Below, piece by piece: positions 1 through 12,300 of a DNA stretch of 64,000 bases (positions are counted from its first letter, which is position 1; every line of letters begins with the position of its first letter). Origin of the DNA: Amphirosellinia nigrospora. Its lineage: Eukaryota > Ascomycota > Sordariomycetes > Xylariales > Xylariaceae. The notes below the pieces were generated by a model that saw only the letters and a program-made list of their open reading frames with translations, had not been told where the DNA came from and made no database searches. A program made the position numbers and the translations under genes. The DNA lies in the NCBI GenBank assembly GCA_004123355.1, contig SCHM01000001.1, positions 4,208,001 to 4,272,000 on the forward strand, in the 5' to 3' direction.

Positions 1-2352
1 TTCATCTCCTGTAGCATTATATCCCAATGACAAACCTGCCGAATCGGCTCTGGACAACGTTTAGGTTGACGGAGAGACCACTTGTCAGTATGCTGCAGTT
101 GATAAACACGACGCAGAATCCGGCAAGCCTGATTGTCGAGAATATGTGTATAGGAGTCCGGGTCGAAACCGTCTGTGTGCCTGATGTAGCAGTTGATTCC
201 AATGGCTTCATCCAACTGGGTCCTGCTGCGAATCCGTTCACGAACAATGTCGTATAATAATCATCGCTTGGAAGTTGGTCAGGTCTTGGCCGGTTTTGTA
301 CCAGGGAATTAGAAGCTTGAGGTGCTTGTTTGCCAAATACGACGGTAGGCAATTTTCCCTTATTCGTTGTATTCATTTTATCGATTAAGCTTCGAGGATG
401 TGCTCTGGAAGGCTGTGATGCGGGTGTTATAGGCACAGACCGGGTAGCTTGAGAGTCACCTGGCGATAAGAGGTCGGATAGAGGTTGTGGGCGTTCCCCC
501 AAGATTTCAGCAACGGGTTTTTGAAGTGCGACCTCGGTTACATCACTTGCAACATGTCGTTGCTGATCTGGATTGGAAACTGGCGTAGGAATCGATGTGG
601 ATGCGGTAGTAGAAGATTGTTTCGCATCCGGGCATATAGCTAGCTTTTCTCCAGTACTCTCTTCCATTCTCTTGTCCTTACTATCCACTACTCCGTCGGT
701 TTTGGTACGATTCAACACCTCTTCTTCAACAGCATCTTGCTGCGGTTGCTGTATACGGCCTGGTGAATTTTCGGCTGGAGAAAGATCGCGGGATGCGGCG
801 CTCGAAGGTTCCTGTTTAGTTGGCTCAGGATGCTCTTGACTAGACTCCGGAATGGTCGGGCGCGAAGGTGAGGGGGGAGGGAGTACGGGTTGAGCTGAGG
901 TTTCAATACCCACTGTCTTTACAGGCTGGCTTGCACTACTTCCCTTTGATGCACTGATTGAATCGCGTACCAGCTGAGCTTCGACTTGCTCGCCAATGCT
1001 TTGAGGTATCGTAGAGCCACCAGAATGGTCATCTAGCTTGGCCGGGCGGCCACTATATGTAGGGTGGTTTACGGGTGCATCTTCTTTCCGTCCCTTATTG
1101 TCTATGGTGGTTTCTATTCTGCTTCCATTTAAGCCATTGCCATGATCGAGATTAGCAAGAGTACTTGATGGCACGTCGATGATTGTCGGAGAAGCTGAAG
1201 GTTGTGCGCTGGAGGTTGTTGTTGATGTTGTGCTAGCAGGGTGAGCTGCACTTGGCTGAGCAAGCTGGGCCGCTATTAAACTGCTGGGACTTGCGCGTTC
1301 AGACGATGATGAAGTTACTTGAACACCTGGAGGACAGGATAGTGGTTGTTCTCGAGCAGCTTTTTGGCTTGGTTGTGTGGTTGGTGTGGGCTGCAGGGCT
1401 TGGGTTTTGGAGAGCTGTGCTGAAGCAGTTGCATGCTGCAAAGAACCAATCGTGCCAGTCGGCATGGCGGTCGGCGAGCCAGTCGGCGAGACAGTGGCTG
1501 CGTTCGGTGATTGTCGCTTTGGTGGTTCAAGGTTTGCATCTTGCCTGCTTAGCGAAACCTTGTCCGGCACATCATCTACCTCTGGCCTCCCTCCAATCGC
1601 GCCCACATCTCCGAGGTCGGCAATGTAGCTGGTCCTGAAATCGGAACATTGCAAGACGAGTTGATAGAGCCGGTTTGGTGCACGGATTTCACGAGCCCAG
1701 AGACATCTGTCTGGCGGATAGGCCGTGGTTGTGCATCACCTCCCGTTGTCGATTTTAGGTAATGATGGTGGTCGTTGGACATTAGCGCTGGGCAGCTCGA
1801 CAACAGGCCTCTTCACGCTGGGCAGACCATTCTCGTGGGGAATTGCTGTCTTGCTTTGTGAAAGGAGACGCTGTGCGTAGTAGGGAGGGACTCTGCGCCG
1901 TGAAGGGATGTTTAACTCGTTAAGCGTGCGTCCCCTACAAGGGAGCGTTAGCACTTACAAGCCCATCCAACCCGCAACTCCGATTAATGGGCGCGCATTT
2001 GGAAAGACACAAATCACACAAGAATACACGAGGACATCAGAGGACGTTTGGAACACATACTGTAAAATATCGCAGCCATCAAGAAACTGTTTCTCGGCAG
2101 CGGTGCATTCATACGCGTCGAGGTTCTTGAAGCCGCGCCGGGGGAGGGCATCGGGGCTAGTCGTGACCTCGTAGAGAATGCATAGCTTCCTCTTGCGCGA
2201 CCGTGCAATTGCACTAAAGCCAGTCAACACCTCAAAAATCATATCATTGGAATCGGAAAGACACGCTCTGTCGTCTGGGGCATATCTTACCTGCATTCTG
2301 CCCGCTTTGATTGCAGAAGCTTCGTGCGGTCGGCGGGCGCAACCTCAGTCAT
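1..2352 (-). CDS. VID21: Chromatin modification protein VID21/EAF1, N-terminal part (NuA4 complex), runs off left edge
   Basis: Platform subunit of the NuA4 histone acetyltransferase complex in the nucleus. Exon 1 (2291-2352) starts MTEVAPADRTKLLQSKRAEC; intron 2214-2290 (GTAAGA..TTTAG); exon 2 (2061-2213) carries SRKRKLCILYEV; intron 1935-2060 (GTATGT..TGTAG) joins to DILQGRTLNELNIP. This is the typical VID21 start. A long Ser/Pro/Thr/Gln-rich linker follows, then DYYTTLFVNGFAAGPSWMKP and, one frame over, HILDNQACRILRRVYQLQ and KWSLRQPKRCPEP, the conserved block before the HSA domain. HSA and SANT regions lie beyond base 1. The frame changes between about 1740 and 1655 and once near 205-215; because the conserved blocks on both sides are good, I take these as sequence errors. 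An upstream ATG at 2352 was preferred to one after the first donor because it restores the family N-terminus. Confidence 0.88.
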
Positions 2353-3685
2353 AGCATCGACAGCGACAACATCCGTTTTGCATCAAAACGGACGTGGCCT
2401 GGGCATGAACAGGGCACCGTGAGATGGCCACTTCTACTCCAGGTGATGGAAGTGGTGTTGTGGTGATGGGTTGATTGATTGAAAATTGGCGTGGGTAGAG
2501 ACTGATGGGGTGTGTGAATTTTACGGATGCGCCTCGCTATGGTGTTATCTGGGGCAGGCGGGTTCGGGTTGTCTGTCCTCTGTAGCATGCCGTCGATAGC
2601 GCGTCGCCTAGGTATCATGGTGCGCTGGAAGGTGGCGGATGGAGGGGAAAGACGACCTCAGCCAATCCAATAGTGCCAGGATGCCTACAAGGGGGAGGCA
2701 GCCATCTTTTTCTTCAAGACCGTAACAGTTTTTATTATGCAGTTCCAAGTCTCCGGTCTTACATCTCTTCTAGGTAACATCTCTTACCAAGTCTGTTTAG
2801 TCTCAAGTAGTAAGTAGGTCATAAGTGGTTAATGTCATCGCAAACTTTGCTTCAAATACTCCTGACGTCGGGTGTTTGTACTGCCTCAGATCCATTGAAT
2901 GCCGGTATTGTGCAATCCACACGACGCACGTTATACCTACCGAGCAGTAGATAGCATTATGTAAGTAGATGACTGTAGAAATTAGTCTAGTTAATGATCC
3001 ACATCTAATAGTCAAAATACTAAACAAATTTCTCTCGCCTGAACTGTCTACGGGAACACCAGCTAGTTACCGTGCTCTGGTAGTTTTAAAGTTAAATCTA
3101 TCTAGAACTGAACAGAATCGGACCTGATTTAATAGGAAGACACGGCGTTTTGAATGTTACTACGTGCATGTAGCTCTTGCTCTCCACCTATACGTTGGTT
3201 TAATCAATAAATAAATTTCAAATTTGTCCCTATCTATACGTATTATGTTCCTGGCAGTGAATTTTTGGTAGGAATTTTGGTATGTCTACTTATCAACCAG
3301 GGCTGTTGAGTGGTAAAAAGGCTTCGAGACTGATCAAGAGTTATGTTTCTACTTGAATTTATATAGCAGCCTTGTGAGTAGCAGCAGGTAGGTAGGTACT
3401 CTTGCTTTTCTAGTTTTAGCACTGCGCTGCACAATTATCATCCTGGAAACCTGTAGGATAAACGGTAAGGAGAGTAGAATTTACGCCCTGTTTATAGCAT
3501 GTGATAAGTAAGTATTGAATGGGGCAGGATATATTACGTAAGTGCTCTGAAAAAGTAGGTACCGCCACGACTCGTTAGGGTACCAGCCACGCTGCTTTTA
3601 GCAATGAACCTGGTCCCTGTTTTTATTTCTACAACACAACGAAAGCTCACAGCTCTCTATCATAATAAAATCAGAAAGGCCCAAG
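2353..3685. other. Divergent intergenic region between VID21 and SPP2
   Basis: About 1.3 kb that must hold both promoters. It is AT-rich with scattered short TAGGTA/TACCTA stretches (for example near 2773, 2815, 3390). No open frame with recognisable content and no RNA gene was seen. Confidence 0.6.
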
Positions 3686-4753
3686 ATGTCTCAAACTACG
3701 CCTAATACTCAAGCTCCTCGTATTGCCATCAAGTTTGGAGCATCATCTTTGACGGGATCCAAATCCCCTGGGAGTGCGACCAACGGACGTCGGCAATCCA
3801 AACCCTCCTCGACCCTGGGCAAGCGGCCGCGACCCAACGCACTTCACCACGATTCCGACACTGGCGAAGATGATGATCCTGTCGGCAAGCATGAGGCGGT
3901 GACGATGATCGGCGACAACACTGCCGTCGCGGGCAGTAGCACCGAGTTGGCTGTTGGCAAGAGGCATAAAAGATTTATAATCAATAGCCAGAAGAACCGC
4001 GACTGGAAAGCAGATGTGAAGGGTAAAAAAGGAGATAGAGCCAGCAGCGCACACCCATCATCCATAAAAAATGTTGTTCAAGAAATAGCGCCAGCTGACC
4101 AGGATACGGATATCAAATGGGGCTTAAATGTTACCAAGTCCACACACGAGGTCACGCTAAATCCTAGCGATGATCCGGAAGAAGAGAGCGAAAGACTATC
4201 TGATACCGGTATTCCGTTGCAGCGGTCGCCAACAGATGCTGATAAGGACGCAATGGATGCACTACTTGGGAAGCGGAATCCTGTGCAGCACCTTATTATA
4301 CACGAGTCCGCCGTCAGTAGTAAGCCTCAGTTCTCCGAACAAGATGCATATCAAAGAGGCATACTGGACGCAGCAGAGGTGTCAACAATAGAAGAATATA
4401 CCGAGATTCCAGAAGGGGAATTCGGTGCCGCAATGCTACGGGGCATGGGTTGGAAAGGAGAAGAGTTCGGATCTAAACCGAAAGAAGTGAAGAGAAGGCC
4501 ACATTTGATGGGTCTAGGGTCCAAGGAAGATGAGGAAATCAAAAAGGCAGAGTTGGCTAAACGCCATGGCCACCGTGAGAGACGACCACGTTTAGACGAG
4601 TACCGGAGAGACCGCGAGAAGGAGAAGGAGGAACGAAATGGGCGTTACAGGGACAGCTATAAGTCTGAGCGTGAGCGCGAGCGACGCGAACCAAACTACG
4701 ACCACCGACACCGAAACCGTCATCGCGAACGTGATGATCGTGATTATCGTTGA
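3686..4753 (+). CDS. SPP2: Pre-mRNA-splicing factor Spp2 (G-patch family)
   Basis: Intact single-exon gene of 355 residues. Spp2 (GPKOW in animals) binds and activates the DEAH helicase Prp2 in the spliceosome. Recognised from the KRFIINSQKNRDWK block (about residues 100-113), the EYTEIPEGEFGAAMLRGMGW segment (about 237-256), which is the DExH splicing-factor binding/G-patch core, and the following RRPHLMGLGS. The C-terminus is a highly charged RE/RD-rich tail typical of splicing factors. The N-terminal AIKFGASSL is also usual in fungal Spp2. The ATG at 3686 is the first in frame and is followed immediately by family-like sequence. It reads through without a break, unlike most neighbours. Confidence 0.9.
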   Translation: MSQTTPNTQAPRIAIKFGASSLTGSKSPGSATNGRRQSKPSSTLGKRPRPNALHHDSDTGEDDDPVGKHEAVTMIGDNTAVAGSSTELAVGKRHKRFIINSQKNRDWKADVKGKKGDRASSAHPSSIKNVVQEIAPADQDTDIKWGLNVTKSTHEVTLNPSDDPEEESERLSDTGIPLQRSPTDADKDAMDALLGKRNPVQHLIIHESAVSSKPQFSEQDAYQRGILDAAEVSTIEEYTEIPEGEFGAAMLRGMGWKGEEFGSKPKEVKRRPHLMGLGSKEDEEIKKAELAKRHGHRERRPRLDEYRRDREKEKEERNGRYRDSYKSERERERREPNYDHRHRNRHRERDDRDYR

Positions 4754-6586
4754 TGGGCGAGGATCTCCCAGCCATCTCGCACTGGCAATCAGAAATCGTC
4801 GGCGGCTACAACCATACCGGTCCGATATAGAGTCGCTAGGTCTCAGGTTCCCCCAATATCATTTTTATGGGGTATTCGAATCCTTTGGCTCTCACGATCG
4901 TCTCATAAGTCTCATCTCCAAGACTCCCGTCCTCTCCCTTCAAGACGGACGTTCGTTTTAGTAGGTGCGTTTTAGAGGAAAACATTCTTCCGTCAGTAAG
5001 CAGATTTGTCTGGCTAATATATGAAACATCGTTAATACGGTTGGGCAGTGGATGTGAGACTGGGCCGAGTAAACCTCTACTAATTATCATAATAAATGCG
5101 CACCACGTCGCCCCAGCTCAGACATGGTGAAATCGCTGCTTTATAGGTACCCATGCTACTCGCGTCAACTCCCCTAGGTAAATACTGTGATCCGCATACA
5201 ACTTAAGGCTCTATACCTTTCCGATCGCATCACCGAAATTATCCGCTCCGTATCAATTTCTAGACGCTCTATCACTACTTAGGTAATGCTCGATCATTTC
5301 AGTGTCCACATAAATACCCTATTTATTCTACCATGCTTACCAGGTCGAAATACGAATGCTTCATGTTCAGCTGAAGCAAAGCTAGAGGTAAAATAGACAT
5401 GAAATCATCACAGCCTTACCATTAAGCTAGATACGGTCGTTTCATTGGAGGTTCAAGCTTGGGTTTCTCTTGAGCTTTCGGGAGACGGCTTATTCGTTCT
5501 GAGGGGCAATATGAGTGAGTCTGAAAGTACCTCAGGTACAGGTCGGGGCGATACACTACAAACCATCGACGTGTCATGACCATACCTAGCTGAACATCAC
5601 CTGCCGTCGGTGATGGGTCTCAAGTTTACTCGTTTTTCGCGATAATGCGGGCTATGGCAATTAGTCGGTATATACAGATAGACATGTATAGGCATCCAGG
5701 GAATGAAGGTGTTGTCCGTGTTACAACTACATATATCATTGGACATCCATGTAAGTGATATTTAAACCCCGCCAGCAGACCGCTTGTTCATTCTATACTT
5801 ATGCGTACAGGTGCCTAGTTTATCAGTTTTTATCATGCAATCCGGTTAGGAGATCCTCACCGACGCCAATCATGGTACTCAAAATTGGGACCCGCGGACC
5901 CGATGCTTGTCACTATCATGAAAGTCGAACTGTGACTTTCGTTCATGACGTGGACTCCTGAAATCGAAACCCGCGGAGCCGATATCTGTACCTAGGTTAC
6001 CTATCGTTATATGTACATGGTACGATAGGTGGCCATTCAAGTCAGTGTCGGCTTAGACAGCTCTGGGGGGTCCCTAAGAGGGGAATCCGGTCGAGGTACC
6101 AAACCCAGGTCATCCATGTATGATTGCTTACAGAATTCGTTCTCTCTAAACATTTATACGATTTTGGGGTATGATAAATCAATGATAAATCAATCATTGA
6201 TTGGTGATTGAACTAGAAACCGTTCACAGACGGTCCGAACGATTCCAAACATTTCCTATTGTGCTACGATCACTGCAGGCAGCTTTTTGAACCACCAACC
6301 CCAATTTTAGTGCTGTGGTCTCCCCCAACTAATCGGGAAGGGTCTACCTGTGTGGTTAGCCAAGCCCAAGCCCAAGCCCACCAACCGCCACATCGCAAAC
6401 ACTAACTACCTAGCTTAGCACAACGCACGGCCAAGCGGCCTAGTCCAAAATATAGTATATCCCACCAAGCTCGAGCACAGCTTTCTTAATTCCCCCGCCC
6501 TCCCTTCCTCTCTTTCTCCCATTGATATCGACATACGGAGGTTCGTGATTTTGGACCAGCACAATTGGCCTTGTCACGTCGCCATC
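4754..6586. other. Intergenic region, no gene seen
   Basis: About 1.8 kb. Contains two copies of a short CCGCGGA/GCCGAT-type block (near 5890-5910 and 5968-5982) and a 9-bp inverted repeat AATCAATGA/TCATTGATT (about 6178-6203). The last 150 bases are pyrimidine-rich and probably form the promoter/leader of the methyltransferase gene. No conserved reading frame was found. Confidence 0.5.
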
Positions 6587-8334
6587 ATGTCGAAGCCTCA
6601 CAGCGTCAACGGGAGCGAGTCCGAGTTCGAGTTCATCGAGACTCCCAAGGCCCCCACACCCACTTTTGAGAAATTCGAAGAGTGTGGTGTACGAACCACT
6701 TCGGTACGTTGACGCTCGTCTGGCCTGCAGCACCGACACGAAGAGTACTCGACTGATGTCCTTCATAGTACCCGGCCATCAAGAATGCCCCCCTCCCTGC
6801 AGATTCCGCTGGCTCGGATACCTTCTCGAACATCCTCCTCTTCTCCCTCCTCTTCGGCATCCCTGTCTACTTGTCGTGGCGGGTTGGGGTGGCCTGAAGA
6901 CCTCTATATTCTTCGGCCTTCTTCTCTTCCTCCCGATCCTCGGTTCCTTCTGGTTGACTGTCTCGGCAGTCAGTCCCGAAAGAATGAGAAGGCTAAATAT
7001 CCCGGCCGGCCGGTCGAGCACTATCTCACTTTCAAAAAGCCGGCAGACCAGCAAAAGTACAATGGCAAGAACAAGATACCCATAGAGACTTTCTATGAGA
7101 TGTACTTCGACGGCGACGTTGACTTCAATGGCGATGCCCTCGAAGTTTTAGAGTACAGGCACGATTGGGCAAGCTTCCGCTTCACTATCAGCCTTTGCAA
7201 GTACTTCGTCTTCGGCATGATTCCCGAGGTCATCATGCACTCCCGAAGCCAAGGTGAGTATTTCCGTTGTGGCGCTACGAAACGAACCGCTCTCGCTAAC
7301 CGAAATCAGACGAGGAGCAAGTTCGCGGCCACTACGATCGTGGTGACGACTTTTACGGCTGGTTCCTGGGGCCACGCATGATCTATACCTCTGGCGTCAT
7401 TAGCAACATTAATACTGAGGAGACTCTTGAACAGCTTCAGGACAATAAACTGGCCATTGTCTGCGAGAAGACTGAGCTCAAAAAAGGTGAATCCCTGCTT
7501 GATCTTGGCTGTGGTTGGGGTACCCTTGCCCGGTTCGCTAGCGTCAATTATGGTGCACACGCCACTGGTGTGACACTCGGCCGCAACCAGACAGCTTGGG
7601 TAATAAAGCACTCCGTGACGTCGGCGTTCGCGAGGAACAGAGCAAGATTCTCTGTATGGACTACCGAGATGTTCCTGTTCCTGAGGGTGGATACAAGAAG
7701 ATCACCTGCCTCGAGATGGCTGAGCACGTGGGTGTACGTAAGCTCGGTGCCTTCTTCAAGCAAGTCCATGACATGCTTGACGACGATGGTATTTTTTCTT
7801 GCAGATTGCAGGCCTACGCAAAGCTTGGCAGTACGAGGATCTGATTTGGGGTTTGTTCATGAACAAATATGTCTTCCCTGGTGCCGACGCTTCTACGCCG
7901 ATCGGGTTTGTTCTGGATAGGCTTGAGGGCGCCGGATTCGAACTGAAGAGTGTCGACACGATTGGTGTACACTACTCTGCAACTCTGTGGCGCTGGTACA
8001 GAAACTGGATGGCCAACCGCGATAAAGTGGAGGCGAAATATGGCAAACGCTGGTTCCGCGTACGTAATTCCGAGAACCAATAGAATAAGTCTACCTACTG
8101 ACCACTGCATTTAGATTTGGGAGTACTTTTAGCTTCTTCTACTATCGCTTCACGTCAAGGCACTGCTACCTGCTGGCAGATTGTTCTCGTCAAGAACATC
8201 AACTCTACTCATCGTATCGAGGGTATTCCAACCCAGTTTGGCCCGAAGGAGCTTTTAAGGCCGCCGCAAAAAAGATTAACCTCAAGGCGTGGGCTGAGAA
8301 GAACGCGGACCTATTCCCGACTGCTGCTGCTTAG
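6587..8334 (+). CDS. MTS1: Sphingolipid C9-methyltransferase
   Basis: Transfers a methyl group from S-adenosylmethionine to C9 of the sphingoid base of fungal glucosylceramides; a membrane protein of the cyclopropane-fatty-acid-synthase family. Four exons: 6587-6703, 6769-7253, 7310-8059, 8115-8334. The start FEFIETPKAPTPTFEKFEEC is characteristic. Two hydrophobic segments follow (about residues 50-100), then ETFYEMYFDGDVDFNGD, the SAM motif LLDLGCGWGTLARFA, KITCLEMAEHVGVR and WQYEDLIWGLFMNKYVFPGA. The frame is broken at least five times, mostly where one base is missing from a run of G, C or T (near 6888, 6978, 7602, 7799, 8129, 8249). Adding the missing bases gives about 525 residues, close to the family length. 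Stop TAG at 8332-8334. Identity is certain; the breaks are probably sequencing errors. Confidence 0.93.
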
Positions 8335-9367
8335 TAACGTGTTACTTTAATCTTGGATGAAATTGAAAGATGATTCGGAAATATTTGCCATGTCATCAAT
8401 TTCTTTTGGTCACGTACTTGCTCAGCAATCGAGCTCAGCATGGCAATACTATTACTAGCTGCATGAAAATCTGATAATGCGACCAAGTATAGACAAAATC
8501 GGGGAATGATGGGTGTGGTGGATGTTGTCCGGATGCTATAACCAAAAATGACGCCAACCAAAATTATATTAATATGGCGATACGAAGGAAAGGATTATGA
8601 GGGTTAAGATGCTATAGAATTTCAATCGCATATCTCTCAGTCGAGGCTTAATACAATAAACCTACTTACCGCGTCCGTAAGGCATCTGTTCTATGCAGCA
8701 TTTCAAAACACTTAAATCGCAAAATAAGGTTATAACCTCGCGCTTGTGCTCTTCTATCTTTGCAGCGCCACACCCAACTCAAAACATGTAGTCGAGAAGT
8801 ATTGACTAGAAAGTTGCTTGTTGTTCTGTTGCGTATAACAGATAAGTTTGACTATGATCTTAGAAAGGTAATCAATCTCAATTGTTTTTGATCGAGTTCA
8901 ATTGAACTCGTTGTGAGCCAACTAACTCGGTAGATACCTCTTATCCCCAACCTCTTATTTAATATCTAATAATCTTGGGTATTTCAGAGGGTCAAAAGGA
9001 AGAGGCAAAATCTTAACTTATACTTAGGAGGTAGAGATAGGGTGTTAGTCTATCGGTAGCATGCTCCCAGCCATGCATCGCTATGCTCCACCCTGCGTCA
9101 CCGCTGGCCACTCAGAGCGAAGTAGCGCAACGCGCTATAGTCGAGGCCAATTACGGCCAGGCAACTTCAGGGACTCAGGGACACAGCCGAGACCTCAGAC
9201 AGCTCGCTCCCATCCCCCAACCAAGCTTCGTCATCACACTTTAGAAACACACATTTCTTCCTCCTCTGCCGTCTTACCAAACATCGAGGGCCGGGTGGTC
9301 CTGTTCGCGTTTTACATCGCAATTCCCTCCGCTCCTCGTCCGCCTTCGATGAATAGACACTGACATC
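8335..9367. other. Intergenic region and probable PAN1 leader
   Basis: Holds a perfect 18-bp palindrome at 8893-8910 and an AT-rich stretch to about 9050. From about 9060 to 9367 the sequence is C-rich and pyrimidine-rich and looks like the 5' untranslated leader of PAN1. No separate gene is supported. Confidence 0.5.
8893..8910. repeat. Perfect 18-bp palindrome
   Basis: CGAGTTCAATTGAACTCG reads the same on both strands with no spacer. It lies about 560 bp downstream of the methyltransferase stop and 460 bp upstream of the PAN1 start. Function unknown. Confidence 0.8.
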
Positions 9368-12300
9368 ATGTATTCCAACACGAATTCTTATCTAGGGGCC
9401 AACAACAACAACAACGTGCGCCCAGGCTCCCAGCATCAGTATGGCGTCCCTTTGGTCAGCAGCCGTCTGGGCAGCAACCCGGTCCTTTCGCTCCCCAACC
9501 TACCGGCTATGGCCAAGCGCCATTAACCCAGCAATATACGGGCTTTCCGGGCGGTCAGGGCATGCCGTCGCAACAGCAGCAGCAGCCTCAGCTGGGGCTT
9601 CAACCTCAATACACCGGCTTTCCCGGGCAAGCACCTCAGCAACAGGGCTTCCAGACTGGCGCGCCGCCTGTCCCGCAGATTCCCCAGCAATTCCAGCAGC
9701 AGTTCGGCCAACAGCAACAACTACCACAACAACACCAACACCAGCAGCCTCAAAGCTCGTTCCTAGCGCCAAGCAACCCGCCCTCTTCGACAACGACATC
9801 CGCGCCTTCCATCAAACCCCAGCCTACAGGCTTTACCGCGATGGCGGCCTCTTTCCGAACTGGCGCGCAACCGAGACGCAATCTACAGCCACCACAGCGC
9901 CTCGAAGAACGAACAATCCCGAATATGAGACTATCTTTCATTACAGCGCAGGATCAAGCAAAATTTGAGACACTGTTTAAGTCAGCTGTTGGGAGAATAA
10001 TACAACCATGTCTGGTGAAAAGGCCCGCGATCTTCTATTGAGATCGCGCTTGACGGGGATTCTTTATCTCATATATGGTACGCTTTCGAAATTTCGACTA
10101 TAAAACCCAGGCTTACACTCTATGCAGGACGCTCTCTGACACAACTCGTGCCGGTGAGCTTCATTTCCCCGAATTTGCGCTTGCTATGTATCTTTGTAAC
10201 CTCAAGTTGGTTGGCAAACCTTTGCCAGGTAGCCTGCCTGAAAATATCAAAAATGAGGTTTCAAGCATGGTAGATATTATCAATTTTAGTATTGCGGAGG
10301 ACGCAGCAACTGGAACCGCTACCAATGCTCCCGACTTCACCACGAGACAGAGCACTGCTACTCCTCCTACAATACAACATCCACAGCCCCAAGCTTCAAA
10401 CTCCCAATTGTTACAGGCACAAATGACTGGATATCCTGGTCAGCAGATGGGTATGCAGCCTCAGCAGACTGGTTTCCCCGGTGGGATGAACAACCCTCAG
10501 CCTACGGATATAGTGGTCCTCGGCCGCCAATGCCTCCTATGCCGACCGGCTTTCCAGGAGGCTTATCTCCGGTTCCCATAGCACCCTTGAACGCCCAACC
10601 AACTGGGCGGCCTGGTCAATGGGGCTTAGTGAACACACCCGCATCAGGGTTGCCTAACATTGATGCGTTACAAGCTCGAATGATGCCTCAATCGGGTCGC
10701 GAACAGCAAAATTACACCACGCGGGTTTGTCAGGTAATGCTGTTATTCCCTGGGCAATCACCAAGGATGAGAAAACCCGATATGACCAACTTTCCGGGCC
10801 TGGATGGCTTGGTAAAGGCTTCATCGGAGTGATCAGCAATGAAATCATGGGCCAAAGTGGTCTAGATAAAACCGATCTTGAGCGTATATGGACTCTCTCT
10901 GACAATGGGAATAAGGTCGTCTCGACCTTGACGAGTTCGCTGTAGCTATGCATTTGATCTACCGTAAGCTCAACGGTTATCCTATCCCGAATACCACCTC
11001 CTCCAGAGCTGTACCACCATCCACAAGAAAAATTACAGAGTCCCTTGGTACGATCATCTATGTTAAACCAAGAATCGGACTTCCGCAAATCATCAGGGGC
11101 TTCGCTACTGCCACAGAAGACCGGTGTTAGTTATATGAAGAACCACTCATTCAAAGGCGAACGCGGGCCTTGGCGCTGGCAGGAAAGATGGCACGGTCTT
11201 CAGGAACAACGATGACGATGTAGGATACAAATCCAGCGCTCGGCGTAGGTCGGAAACGCTTCGCCTCGTCCCGATTCACCTGCATCTGTACTCGAACGAA
11301 GAGCTTTCTCTCGACCAGTTGAGGAAAAAGATACGTGAAAAACAAGTCATCCTTGCGCGACTGGATTCAAGATGAGCAGCGGCGGAGAGGATGACATTCT
11401 TGACAGGCTGATCGACGGGAGGCAGAAGAGCTGTATCGCCGCATCCGCCGAATACAGACGATATAGATTCACCCGGATGCTGCCTTGTTAGCGTGATTCC
11501 GATGCTGAGCGACGGGCCCTCAAGCGACAATTACAAAACCTTACTGACAAGATCCCAGAGCTAGCATCTCAAGTCCGAAAGACGGAGAAAGCTATAGCTG
11601 ATGCAAAACTCGAGCTTTTCCGGTTGAAGGATGCTAAGGCTCACCCTGGTAGTGCTTCCACCATTATCGGAACCGGGCCTGGTGTTCCGAGTCGGATCGC
11701 TTGAAGGCTAGAGCGAAGGCCATGATGCAACAACGCACTGCTGCGTTGACAGGAAAGAAGGTGGATGTTGGTAGTGACGACCTCGATGCGCCCAAGCGCC
11801 TCGAAGAAGAAAGCATTAAAGCAAAGACTGAAAAGGAGAACAACGAACGTATGGTGCGAGATGTAGAAATAGTGTTCGAGAATTTGCTCGAGGCATTGAG
11901 GATAATCTCAAGGAGGGTGGGCAAACTTCTGCCAATGAACACGAGAAACGGCGTTGGAAGATGCACTTGGTGTTGAAGATGAGGTTCGCGACTTCATTTT
12001 CGACTTGCAGCGATCTAGTCGAGCCGCTCGTATCAGAGGTCAGGATCGGAAAGGTGGACGAGCAGCGACCACTGAACCTGTCCGAGCGGAAGCGCCCCCA
12101 ACGCGTCTTGAGAGTCCTTTGTCAGCTGCTCGTACATCTACTCCACCCGTTTCTCAATCACCTGGGCTCAGTGGAGGATCATATTCTGCTTACAAAACTC
12201 CCGAAGAAAGGGCGGCGTTTATCAAGCAGCAGGCGGAGCAGCGTATGGCTGAACGCCTCGCCGCATTAGGCATCAAAGCACCATCAAAGCCAGGAGAAAC

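Noticed and set aside
9036-9110. tRNA-like segment (A-box-like TAGTCTATCGG)
   Set aside because: No B box (GGTTCRANNCC) follows at the right distance and no clean anticodon stem with a 7-base loop can be drawn.
9441-9968. Ala/Ser/Thr-rich frame at the start of PAN1
   Set aside because: It is the wrong frame of the PAN1 Gln/Pro-rich repeats, made longer by a base loss.
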